The translations under genes and the position numbers were made by a program. A DNA stretch of 64,000 nucleotides from Guillardia theta CCMP2712 (Eukaryota > Cryptophyceae > Pyrenomonadales > Geminigeraceae): the NCBI RefSeq assembly GCF_000315625.1, contig NW_005434666.1:214010-278009 (forward strand). Direction: 5' to 3'. The notes under the pieces are model-generated. The model was not told the origin of the DNA, did not search any database, and was given only the letters and a program-made list of their open reading frames with translations. Positions 23,109 to 32,675 of this stretch are shown here, piece after piece. The first letter of the stretch is position 1. Every line of letters begins with the position of its first letter.

Positions 23109-24458
23109 CTCCTCTTTCTTGACGAGCTGACAAGCTCCGTCCACCCCCAGCTCAACTCCAAGAAATCTCGCTATCATCTGCACGATGTCCCAGTCTGTCC
23201 ATCCCCCCTTGTCCTCCGGGTGCACAAACCTAGAAGCCGAACGAAGTAGATGCACAACGGACTTCAGAAGGGAAACCAACGAGCGCAAGTTTCTCACCCG
23301 TAGTGCCAGACCCCTCTCACTTCCCTTCCTGCCTTCACTCTGATCTCAGACAAAAACACACAGGCTCTCGCCACGTCTTTCGCAAATGCTGGGAACCGCT
23401 TATTCGTCCCATCGACTCGCTCGCCTACCTGCAACCTGTGTCGCCACCAACCACCCAGCAAGAAGCCCCAGCCCTTACCTTCACCCTCGGGAAGACAGCC
23501 TTGGTCAAGATCGTTATGGGCGATTCACCTTGAAGACTATCAGCAATCCCTCGCATTCCCATCAGATAATAGTGCAACCGATCTTTTCCAATGGCCCGTA
23601 GAGAGCCGGAACCCTTAGAACACCGCAGTCCCCGCCCGTTGCCCTCACTAGCGCAGCCTCGCACGCTACCTGCTCATCCGTCCCTTGTCACTTTGAAGCC
23701 GCAGGAGGGAGAAGCTACAACCTTGCGTGCTGCTCCTGCTGAGATCGGACAAACCTTGTCTGCTGGGGACAACGGAATTTCTCTCCCCTGCAGGCGAGGC
23801 AGTCAGGAAGAGTCGAGGTAATGAAAGGGCAACCTTGCATCCTTCAAAGACCTGGTCGCATGATACATATAGGATCCAAGCTCCTCCTGCTGCTGCTAGT
23901 TTGCCGAACTGTGCATAGCATCAGAGCGCGGCGACCGTGCCCGGTAGACCGTACCTGCTCAATGTGCTGGGTATCTGGTTCGCCGGAGGAGGGATTCTCG
24001 CTGTCTTGACTTGTAAAGGAGGAGACGATGAGTTGTATGCTTCCCGTTGTCATCACAACTACTCACTCTCTTATCTCGTTGATGCACATGACGACAACTT
24101 GTGGCTCAAACTCCACAAACATCTGAGAGACCTGAGGGATCCACGACTAGCAGTCAGGAGCAGCGTGACCTTCCACACGAGAGAGAAACCTTGTCCGTAT
24201 CATGCACGTCTAGGTGAGTCAGAGCATTCTTCACCCTCGTGCACGCAGTCCCTCTCACCTGCACATGAAAAGGGATCCTCAACTACGAAAAGGATAGTTG
24301 CCAACAAGACATCAACTAGAATCATCACAACTGTATGGGATCTCCCTAGGTGATCGCATGTCTAGCTTGTCATCTGTTACCTCGTGTCCTTGACATCTGT
24401 ACGCCTCCACCAGCTGCCTCCCGAGCAGCCCGCTCCCTCCGACCACAACAACTCGCAT
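23109..24458 (-). CDS. SDR of the RmlD/MAT2B type (methionine adenosyltransferase beta-like)
   Basis: Minus exons in phase: 24458-24381, 24258-24190, 24131-24067, 24000-23955, 23908-23834, 23759-23722, 23643-23579, 23528-23479, 23428-23298, 23229-23109. The frame could also run on to a stop at 23100. The N-terminus has the NAD(P)-binding GxxGxxG (MRVVVVGGSGLLGRQLVEAY). It is followed by EFEPQVVVMCIN, AWILYVSCDQVFEG (STDYVFDG position), GVLRVPALYGPLEK, GESPITILTKAVF, RFPAFAKDVARACVFL and GVWHYG. This order matches MAT2B, the regulatory subunit of S-adenosylmethionine synthetase, more closely than ordinary epimerases. The catalytic Tyr-x3-Lys is not apparent in exon 23759-23722, the weakest exon; loss of catalysis would fit a regulatory role. 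An in-frame ATG at 24500 is an alternative start. Confidence 0.78.
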
Positions 24459-24495
24459 TGTCTGGGATAAAATTTTGGTTGAGTCATTCCCTTCA

Positions 24496-24670
24496 CTCAA
24501 AGTTAAGTTAAAAATCAGTACGAGCTGCTACTTTTAACTTTCAGTTCAGTATCCAACTCTAAGGCGGCACCGGCGACCCGGGCCCCGGGCCGAGTCGGCG
24601 GCGGTGTGCGGCAAATATTTTTTACTCAAGTGATCCGACCCGGCGCGGGCCCGGGCCCAGCGCCGTTCAA
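24496..24670. repeat. Dispersed repeat: hairpin plus GC-rich block
   Basis: 24496-24524 is almost identical, in reverse complement, to 46956-46983. Its AAAGTTAA/TTAACTTT words can pair with TTTTAACTTT at 24530-24542. A GC-rich block follows (GACCCGGGCCCCGGGCCGAG, then CCCGGCGCGGGCCCGGG). The same succession occurs next to the second copy, which also runs into GGCCCGGCGGGCCCG. It looks like a short dispersed element. Confidence 0.6.
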
Positions 24671-24719
24671 AAATTCATCTGCACGCGCTTTCACGATGGC
24701 AGGGTGAGGAGAGGGAGAG

Positions 24720-24835
24720 GAGCAGGAGGAGCAGGAGGAGCAGGAGGAGCAGGAGGAGCAGGAGGAGCAGGATAATGTGGGTGGTGGAGGAGGAGGGGGT
24801 GGTGGAGGAGGAGGAGCAGGAGGAGGAGGGGGATG
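24720..24835. repeat. GGAGCA / GGAGG low-complexity tract
   Basis: A GGAGCA hexanucleotide array (24720-24770) is followed by a GGT/GGA-rich run. No gene is supported between 24500 and 25114; this interval is the shared upstream region of the divergent SDR and PHO88-like genes. Confidence 0.85.
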
Positions 24836-25114
24836 GTCGGAATAAGCTCAAGAGATTATTTGATTGGGGAAAGAGAGAAGAATCGGCGAAGATGCAGTTC
24901 TTGTGCGGCAGGGAGGGAGGGAGGGAGGAGGGGAAGAGGGATGAGCAAGACACGAGGGCTCTGACTTTGGGGTTCTGAAGGAAGAGCGAGTGGTGAAGAG
25001 CTGTGCTTGTTGTGAACTACGGAAAGGGAGCGAGAGAACGAAAGAAGCTATTGCGAGAAGTCCTGCTTGAATCGACCAGGTGCTCCTTCGGTGCTGCATG
25101 AAAGAGCTGGGTTG

Positions 25115-26081
25115 ATGGGATGGGTTGCAGCGTTGTCTTCCACGATGGCTTTTAACGTGAAGATGTTCATCACTCCTCTTCTGGTCTACATTGTCAACTC
25201 AGCCGACATTGACTGGTGTGTTGCTGCTTGCTCGAGGTCTTGCACGTTGTTGTGAAGCTGTTCAATCCACCAGGACGGACGAGACTTACGTCCTGATCGT
25301 GCGGTCTACCTTTGCTGCGGTCATCGCCGCTGTCGTCTTGGTGAGGATGCTGCTTCCTCTATAGCTGGGGGTTGAACAGAAGGCAGTTGAAGCTCTGGTT
25401 GTTCTCCCAAGTCAACAAGGCGGCTGACGAGAGGCGCGTCAAGATCAAACCGACCAAGCTCGAGCCCGAAGGTGGGGAGGAACGGCAGAGTGCTCCGACT
25501 CGCAGCTGATGGCGAAGCAGGAAGGGACGTCTCTGTCCGCGAGCATGACATCGAGAAGCTGTCTCAGGCGCTGAGGTTGCCTTGACCTGAACCGATCGAT
25601 GACGAGCCTGACTGCAGGGCAGGACCCTGGTCATGGGAGTAGGCATCACCGGTGCATGCTTTCACTCGCGCTCCCCCCCTCTGCTCACTCTGCTCCAGTG
25701 ATCCTGCACATTCGTAACCAGTGGGTCCTCCCCATGATCATCCAAATCTTTCATCAGGTCCCCCCCTCCCTCCTCCCTCTCCCATGACGTCCTGGCAGCC
25801 GCTGGCTCTCTATGACTATCCGCTCTTCAAGATCTTCGTCCTTGGTTACAAAGGTCCCGCTCCCGTCTTCCCTCCCGTATGGGGCTGAACTTCCCGCAGA
25901 CACTGGGGACAGCAACCCGTTGAAGCGACCCTGGGCAGGTGAAAATCCAGGTGGGCGCGATGAGCAAGCAGGGTGGGGGGAAGCTGAGGCCTTGCCGTCA
26001 GTGTTTGCAGACATCTGGAAGCAGGCTCAGATGATGAGCGATCCGAACTATCAGGCTGTCAGTTCCAACGGCAGGCTGTGA
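25115..26081 (+). CDS. PHO88/SND3-family ER membrane protein
   Basis: Eight in-phase exons: 25115-25215, 25274-25340, 25387-25471, 25506-25575, 25623-25651, 25699-25757, 25799-25853, 25900-26081. Total 648 nt, 215 residues; an ATG at 25145 is an alternative start (205 residues). Yeast Pho88/Snd3 is of similar size. The match is to its overall plan. An N-terminal membrane segment (FITPLLVYIVNSADIDW) is followed by TYVLIVRSTFAAVIAAVVLL and the charged KLWLFSQVNKAADERRVKIK. Then come ALRTLVMGVGITGVILHIRN, WVLPMIIQIFHQPL, LFKIFVLGYK and NPLKRPWAG, matching the conserved LKRPF box. SND3 takes part in signal-recognition-particle-independent targeting of membrane proteins to the ER. A Lys-rich stretch after the stop (about 26106-26160, RKAEKKKAGKLNK) might be an alternative last exon. 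Confidence 0.72.
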
Positions 26082-26290
26082 GGTGGTTGGTGATGTTGGT
26101 GTGCAGAATGAGAGGAAGGCCGAGAAGAAGAAGGCTGGTAAGCTCAACAAGCAAGTGAGTCCTCTGCCGTCTCTGTTGGTCGCCTCCCTTGTGACAAAGA
26201 GACTATGTCTGCAGCTGCAGCGATCTAGGCGGTGAGCAAGGGTTGGCGAGAGGATTCAATCATAACACATTAATGAATGTCAAGATTTGA

Positions 26291-26524
26291 TCATGCAAGA
26301 AACCTTTCGGCGATAGAACACACATCCTGAATCATGTACATAGATCTTCTCAGGCTGTCTTCCTCTTCGGCTTTCCTCGCTTTGCCAACAGCAAGGTCAT
26401 CGAGTGCATAGCAGATTAAGGAGAGTTCACCAGCAAACGCCAGACCGCCTTGAGAACCCAAAAGACGCATGCTAAAGGAACCACAAGCACGATTCCTGCA
26501 GCACGATGATGAGAGGGCGAGCAC
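26291..26524 (-). CDS. Unassigned open exon, C-terminal
   Basis: A minus-strand frame ends MYMIQDVCSIAERFLA-stop at 26291. It contains MRLLGSQGGLAFAGELSLIC then YALDDLAVGKARKAEEEDSL, which has normal amino-acid composition and could be a last exon after an acceptor near 26475. I could not connect it to a gene with confidence. It may be an alternative end of the PhoD-like gene just upstream on this strand, or a small separate gene. Confidence 0.3.
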   Translation of the reverse strand: MLALSSSCCRNRACGSFSMRLLGSQGGLAFAGELSLICYALDDLAVGKARKAEEEDSLRRSMYMIQDVCSIAERFLA

Positions 26525-26754
26525 GAAAGATCTTCGAACGAGTTGCGTGCGCCGAGACAGACGTCAAGAGGAGGAGGGGGAGGAGGGGATGGTCGGGATA
26601 AGCTCAAGAGATGGTTTGATTGGAAAAAGAAAGAAGGAGATGGTGCAGGGGAGGGAAAGGAGGAAAGGGGGAATGCGAAGAAGGGAGGAGGTGGAGGAAG
26701 AAATTGACCGATGATGATGGTGTCGCTTGCAATGACCTCAACCTGCAAGTCTTG

Positions 26755-28737
26755 TCACAGGCCCTCAAACAGTGTCGAGTGGATCAAGTCACTTACAAGT
26801 AGAGGATCTCCTCGATGAGGTTTGCAAGTCCACCCGGCGTCAGCGGCGTCATGGCTGCCGAGGAGCGAGACGAGAGTGAGTGAGAGGAAGAAGGCGATGA
26901 CGAAGAAGGCGGGAAGGCGGGAAGCGAGGTGGAAGAGAGGAAGGACAATAATCGGGAGGGAACGAGGAGGTGGCAGCGAGAGATTAGAGGGAGAGGAGAG
27001 CAACAAGCAGGAGGAAGGCTTAGGGGATGACGACGGGAGGAGGAGGGAGGAGGAGGGAGGATGACAGGGAGGGAGGAAGTTTGAGAAGGACGGAGGACGT
27101 CTTCCTCCTTTCCCTCCTAACTCCGAGGCCTGGAAGTCTCACCGATGGGAAGAGCTTGTGAGCGGGACTTGATGCATGAGATGTTCATTTCCCGCTGGGT
27201 CTAAGATCCTGAGGACTAGTGAGCCACAAACAACAGCAGGGAGGGAGAAGGGAGACTTGAGGACGGCCATGCCTTCCGCTTCCTCCTTCTTCCACTGGAA
27301 GTCAATCTGCACTTCACCTCAGCTGCCGGACCTCAACGATCCTCCTCTACCAACCTGCGCGATGTTGAGCCCGGTAAAGATGCCCTCGATACTGATTGCA
27401 GGCATCAGATGGAGAGGAGGAAGGCAAGGGAGTTGGGCGGAGGTGGGCGGTGAAAGTGAAGTGGTGGAGCAGGGAAGGTGGAGGTGAAGGCTGAGGAGGA
27501 GTTGGCGGTGGGGTGGAGACGGAGAGAGGTGGTGGTGGTGGAGGAGGAGGAGGAGGAGGGAAAGTAAGGCAGAGGAAACGGCACGGAACCTTTGGAACCG
27601 GAATGGCATGATCCACATCACGAGCGCTAGAAGGATCCTCCCATTTAGAGGTCCCGTCCCCCACGAGTGCGTCATCCCTGCTAAGGCTCAGGTCCTCTCT
27701 CCCTCCCTGTTCCTCCTCCTCCTCCTCCTCCTACCGCTCGACGTCATCTCAAGCAGCTCCCGCGTCTCGTCCGCTCGCTCGCCGTGCTGGCAGACAGCCC
27801 TCGAAACTTCTGCGAAGTGAACGTCCCCGCTGAAGAGGATGAGGTTCTTTGCTCCCGAGGACAGCAGGACGTCCAGTAGTCTCTGCCGGGATTTGGGGAA
27901 CCTCGCCCAGTTCTCGCCGTGCCACCGATGCTCTGTGAGGATTTGGATGCCGGAGACGACGATGTTGGCATCGCTCCTGCTCTCTGCCAGCGTCTGCTCC
28001 AGCCACTCCCACTGCTCCTCCCCGAGGAAGTCCTCGCCTCCTCGACAGAGGGAGCGGAAGGGCCAAGAGCAGTAGGGGGACTTGTTGTATCGGTTGTCTA
28101 GCAGGACTATCTTGACCTCTCGATCGCCCACTCGAACATCATGAGCAGCATAGACGCCGTTGCGCTGCCTGCGAGCATCGGACTTGGAGACATCGAGAAA
28201 GTCCAGGAAGGCTTGCTTGCTCTCTTCGCGGAGAGTGTAGCGGTAGTCGCCGTCGTTGATGCCGTAGTCGTGATCATCCCAAGTGCCATAGATCGGGATC
28301 TTCTCCCTGAGCTCCTTGTAGCCCGGGTGTGCCTTCTGTGCTTCATACATCTTCCTCAACCTGGTCAGGTCCGATGGCTCGAACATGATCGACTCATAAC
28401 CCGTCGGCTCCTCTCCCCGGAGCACCCTGATGAACTGAGCAAGGACGTTGGGAGAGCTCCTCTTCGTGTCTGCATAGACGTTGTCGCCCATCCATACCCA
28501 TGCGTCAGGCCTCCTCCCTATGATCAGCTCCCAGAACGGCTGTTTCCTCTCGACCTTGTTACATGACCCGAGCATAATCCTCACCTTGTCTTCGACAGCT
28601 CCTTCCGCAGCGTTGCGAGCGCTGCTTGTTCCAGCCAGGATCACCAGCACAATCAGCTGTCTGAGAACAGAGATCTCGAGTATGCTGAACGATGTTGTCG
28701 GCATCTCGCGCTTCCTCTCCTTCTCTCCCGCCCTCAT
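26755..28737 (-). CDS. PhoD-type metallophosphatase, secreted
   Basis: Six in-phase exons (minus): 28737-27735, 27677-27590, 27391-27355, 27306-27257, 27208-27143, 26854-26755. Total 1344 nt, 447 residues, a normal eukaryotic PhoD-like length. A signal peptide follows Met12 (SVLRQLIVLVILAGTSSA). Metal- and phosphate-site motifs are present in order: IMLGSCNK, DAWVWMGDNVYAD, YGTWDDHDYGINDGDY, VKIVLLDNRY, VVSGIQIL, WARFPKSRQRLLDVL and NLILFSGDVHFAE. Splicing exon 1 to 2 rebuilds LLEMTSSGMTHSWG, the family's C-terminal strand. Later exons give LNIAQIDFQWKKEE, LDPAGNEHLMHQVPL and the terminal WTCKPHRG box. PhoD enzymes hydrolyse phosphodi- and monoesters outside the cell or in the endomembrane lumen, for phosphate scavenging. 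The start may be the internal ATG at 28704, right before the signal peptide. Confidence 0.88.
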
Positions 28738-29124
28738 GCCGCTCGCCCCTTGTCAGGCCGGACCATGTCGCCTTACTACACAAATATGACCGACATAAGT
28801 AAAAATGAGCTTGATGAGCCTTAGGATCCAGCAGCGGCAGGCGTACTAGCCTAGTAGCCGAGCTGCTGCCCTGGCACTCGGGGGCAGATGTCCCTTAGAG
28901 TGACTTGGCAGACTTGGAGTAGGTGAGGCCCCGGGCCGTCGCCCTTGTCTAGCATTCTGGGGGGCGCCGCGAGAACCTGTCACGAGCCACTCTCAGCCTC
29001 ACTAGCCTTCCTCGGAGTCCGGTCGGAAACTTCGGCGAAAGGTTTGGCGCTGCGGCATCATCAGTGACATGCCCTGGGAAGGCTAGGGAATTCATAGTGT
29101 TACAGAGTTACAGTGTAGATTCAT
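28738..29124. other. Gene-free GC-rich repeat
   Basis: The interval between the PhoD-like and Cdc6-like genes has no coding signal. About 28850-29080 is GC-rich and shares words (GCGGCATCAT, CTTGGCAGACTT, GGCCCCGGGCC) with the blocks that follow each PP2C copy at 34.8 and 37.6 kb. It is probably a degenerate copy of that dispersed repeat. Confidence 0.45.
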
Positions 29125-30519
29125 TCACAACGCAAGCGCACTAGCACGTGGAGCTTCGGAAAAAATAGTTGAGTAGAGAGGAATAGTCTTGAGTGTAGAC
29201 ACGGCTACGTCTTCCTTCAGGGCGAGATTGTACGTGGGGGACCGTTTCCCCTTGATAACAGCGACGCCAACCTTGAGGATTCCGAGGTCCTTCAACGGAG
29301 AAATCAGCTCCTTGACAAAACTTTGAGACAAGGGCGCCATGTTGCTCCTTCTGCAAGTCATGACATAGCCTGTTGTCAACTCCTGCGCCGTCAGGTCTTT
29401 GATTCCTTTCCGGTGGGCCAGAACGAGACTGCAGACAATCAGAGCTTGATGAAGGGGGAGCTGCTTCAGGCACTCTCCCATCTTGTTGGAGTTTTGGAGG
29501 GTGCTGAGCGTTTTTGCTATGATTGGGATTCCGACAACAGTTTTGCACTGACTGAACACGGATCGCGCAGCTTCACGACAGGCTTCCATTGCCTTCCGCA
29601 TATCACCACTCTCTGCTGAGATCCTCCTCGCGCATAACTCTAGAGCGCTCCTGTCAAACCAAATGGTGTTCTTGTCCTGTGCTTCTCCACCTGCCTTTTC
29701 AACGTTTCCATCATTCACGTTCAGCCTGCTCGCCAGAATTTCAACGATCTCGGATTCTGAATATGTTGGGAACGACAGCAGCTTCGGAGCACATCCTTTG
29801 GCATGCAGTAGTGGAAGGAACCTGTGTGTCAGATCCAGCGCGTTCGCAATCCCCATGACAATCAACCTTGAGTCCTTGAGCTGAGACCAAAGAAATAGAG
29901 TGAGGAGTACATGGTTCTCAACGCAGTTCTCCAGAAGCGCATCTATCTCGTCCACCACCACCAAGTACACCTTTTGATCTCCCTTCACTCGAGGGGCAGT
30001 GAACAGTTTCTGTAACGATTCTTCAGCCACCAGGTCGTGTTTCTCTGCACCGGGGCAGATTTGCCTCAACAGCTCATCCCACAGACTTCTGGCTCCATCC
30101 ACCAGAGACATGCCGTTCAGAAAGCAGGTCTTGCACCTGCGGCTGACTTGCTTCAAAACAGACTTGATGGACATGGTTTTGCCTGTCCCCGGCCTCCCAC
30201 ACACGTACATGGACCCGTGGCCTGTCTCTAGAGCCTGATTGAAGAATTGAACCATCTCCTCACGTTCCTTCTCTCTTCCAATCAGGTCGGCCTGCCCATG
30301 GGGGCTGAGCGCTTCCAGCATCTCATCGAAGGTCATGTCGCCATTCTCACGCTTTTCCTTGACGGGGATCGCCCTGTGCTCCACTCTTTGCTTCTTGCAG
30401 GCAGGTTCGCTTCCTTTCGAAGATGGGGGGGCTAGGAATGCCGAACAGTTCCTCTTGGTCAACTCAGACGAAGTGGAACGAGGAGCAACAGGCTTTCTGT
30501 GAGATAGCTCAGTCAACAA
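29125..30519 (-). CDS. Cdc6/ORC1-family AAA+ replication-licensing ATPase
   Basis: One long exon gives 464 residues. The AAA+ core has Walker A GRPGTGKT (about 108-115), Walker B VVVDEID (about 187-193), sensor 1 LIVMGIANALDLTHR and sensor 2 GDMRKAMEACREA. A winged-helix C-terminus follows (LPLHQALIVCSLVLAHRKG to SFVKELISPLKDLGILKVG). The N-terminal ~100 residues are basic and Ser/Pro-rich (KKQRVEHRA), as in Cdc6. Cdc6/Orc1 proteins load the MCM helicase at origins. The frame is already open upstream of 30519, where no ATG is present in frame, up to a stop near 30570. The true start therefore lies in an upstream exon. An ATG at about 30596 in another frame could begin such an exon, but no clean donor joins them. 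Cdc6 fits better than full-length Orc1, since no BAH domain is seen. Confidence 0.87.
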   Translation of the reverse strand: MLTELSHRKPVAPRSTSSELTKRNCSAFLAPPSSKGSEPACKKQRVEHRAIPVKEKRENGDMTFDEMLEALSPHGQADLIGREKEREEMVQFFNQALETGHGSMYVCGRPGTGKTMSIKSVLKQVSRRCKTCFLNGMSLVDGARSLWDELLRQICPGAEKHDLVAEESLQKLFTAPRVKGDQKVYLVVVDEIDALLENCVENHVLLTLFLWSQLKDSRLIVMGIANALDLTHRFLPLLHAKGCAPKLLSFPTYSESEIVEILASRLNVNDGNVEKAGGEAQDKNTIWFDRSALELCARRISAESGDMRKAMEACREAARSVFSQCKTVVGIPIIAKTLSTLQNSNKMGECLKQLPLHQALIVCSLVLAHRKGIKDLTAQELTTGYVMTCRRSNMAPLSQSFVKELISPLKDLGILKVGVAVIKGKRSPTYNLALKEDVAVSTLKTIPLYSTIFSEAPRASALAL

Positions 30520-30639
30520 CTTGCAAGAACACTGGCTGGTATCACCGGCTGCGCAGCTTTCTCATGATGTCCTCCTGTATCGCTTCTGGCATGACGACTG
30601 TTGTTCTGAACTAAAATGAAATGTCATCGAATGATAGCT

Positions 30640-32383
30640 AGCTAAGGAGAAGTTAATCAATCAAAACTTCAGCAAGGATGTTATTCAGGGGACAAGTGCA
30701 AGAAAATCTTTCCAGAAATGAGTAGCCATATTCAGTTCCATGCATTCGTCTACCATGACTTGAATAGTGAGAGGAAATGATACGGAAACAGAAGCTAGAT
30801 GCATCAGGCAGTGAAAGGAAGGTGAAGAATGAAAGGACTGCTGGAGAAAGAGCAACCATGAAGCGAGCGAGCAGCTACAAGGATATGTGGCATGTGGCAT
30901 GGCCATGGAGCCAGTGATGAAGAAGGGCAGGATCTCATCGAACCCCTAAACAACCCAGGGGTGCGAGGATAAAAAGTACCCACCCTTTTTACAGAATCAA
31001 TAACTAAGAAGTACGGGTAGTAAAATATAACAAGGGGTACCAATACATCGGGCCTGTTTTGGCGGGAACGGCACTGCCCGGGCCCGGCGCCGGCTAGCCC
31101 GCGCCGGCGCAAGGAAACGCCGGGCGGCGCTGGACTTCAGGCCAAGAGGAGTTGCTTCCTACCCGGGCCCTGCTTTTCACCGGCGATCCCCCAACGAATC
31201 ATGGGTACTCGGGGGCCCTAGTTTTGACCGTCAGCGGCCAAATCAGTGGGTCGATCCTTGATTCACTGAAGTTAATTCAGTAAGACAGTCGGGCCCTGGA
31301 CAAGGACTGTCGGGCTCGAGCATCGACGAGTGCTGCATCCGTCGGATCGCAACTCCAACATGAAGGACCTGCCGCAGTGGCGGCTGGCAGCGGCACCTCT
31401 ATCACGGAAGTACAACCAACCAGTAACTCCCTCCTCCCTCCTTTCATGCTTTGTAGTGTTAGCCATGATAACGCAGACAGCGCGGGCCAGTACGGTAGTC
31501 CTCACCACCACCACCGCTGCTGTCTTCCGAGTCTCAAACTGCGTGTACCGAAACGAGCCACCAGCGAGGTAATGCTTCGACATAATCTGCTCTTCTTCCG
31601 TAACATTCCTCTTCCGTATCCTCATACCCTGGCAATTTGTACCGTACTGTAATCGTCAGCGTTCTCTCTAGCAGCGGACATGATAGACGCTTCTCTCTGT
31701 CCGGCCATTCTTGTGGTCCATTTCAGCGTGCATTCCACTGATACCGTGCACGACCTTCTCTTCAAGTAGTGTCTACGATCTGAACTGATGCACTCAGTCA
31801 AGTCAACTGAATCAAGCTGGAAGAAAGTTGTGCTCCACGGCTTCTTCTCCACTACCTTGAATTTCAACTTGAAACGCTGATGCTCGAGGAAGGATTCCCG
31901 GCAGTAAAGGAGTATCTCTCCGTCTCCTTGTACACCCCCTCTGTCTCTGTAGATGAAGCCTTTCTTTGTGAAGCTCCTTGAACCTATCTTAAAGCTGTAT
32001 CTCTCGCTCGGTCTCCAAGATGCTTCTCTCGATCTCCAAGCCTTTTGTATCTCTTAAAATGGACCGCTTTTTTATCATTGAGTCCTGGTCATTGTCGAAC
32101 TTCCGAAGTTTTTGAGCACCAGCTTCATCTCTCGTTGTATCTCCTTGATGTCTTGTTGTACTTCTTTGATGTCTCATTCTACTTCCTTGTTGCTCGACCT
32201 GATCGGTCCTAGTCTGTGATCCCCCATAGACCATCCGATCCTTCCACTGAGCCAAAGAGAGCACCATCTGAATCAACTCCCCATCCGCCCCGCCCCCCCT
32301 CCTTTTCACGTACATATAACAGCCTTCTCGTGCTAGTAGCACAAGTATCCGCGCCCTGCGCCCCGCCGGCCGATCAATCTTGA
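30640..32383. other. Interval without a confident gene
   Basis: About 30940-31210 is a dispersed element: TACCCACCC words, then a GC-rich block (CACTGCCCGGGCCCGGCGCC). Minus-strand open frames at 31272-31625 and 31622-31867 have fairly normal composition. A minus-strand frame at about 32000-32190 could form a coiled coil (DIKEVQQDIKEIQREMKLVL). None has recognisable domains, and I could not link them into a gene. They remain possible. Confidence 0.4.
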
Positions 32384-32614
32384 TAGGAAAGCCGCAGCCG
32401 ACAAACAAGTTTGAATCAACCCACGAACGAGGGGCTGGGGTGCCCACCGCGGGGTGGGTACTCCCGTGATCGAATCAAGGGTGGTCCTCCTACCCACCCT
32501 GGCTTGCCTCCTACCCCCTCTCTGTCCCCGCTTCTCCCCCTCCTCCTCCTACAACCCTCCATGATACATCTTTGCCTACCCTACCCCTTCCCCAGACTTC
32601 CTGCCAGTATAATG

Positions 32615-32630
32615 CTGTTTTATAAAGCTT
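32615..32630 (+). promoter_or_regulatory. TATA-like box upstream of PP2C copy 1
   Basis: GTTTTATAAAGCTTTC lies about 50 bp before the ATG at 32676. The identical sequence is at 35427-35442 before copy 2. A TATAATGC word just upstream (about 32608) is also present in the truncated third unit at 38176. It could be a core promoter, which would make each unit independently transcribed; this is an inference from position only. Confidence 0.4.
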
Positions 32631-32675
32631 TCATAAGCCCATATTGGGGGGTCCCCGAGTTCCCCGTCATCCACC

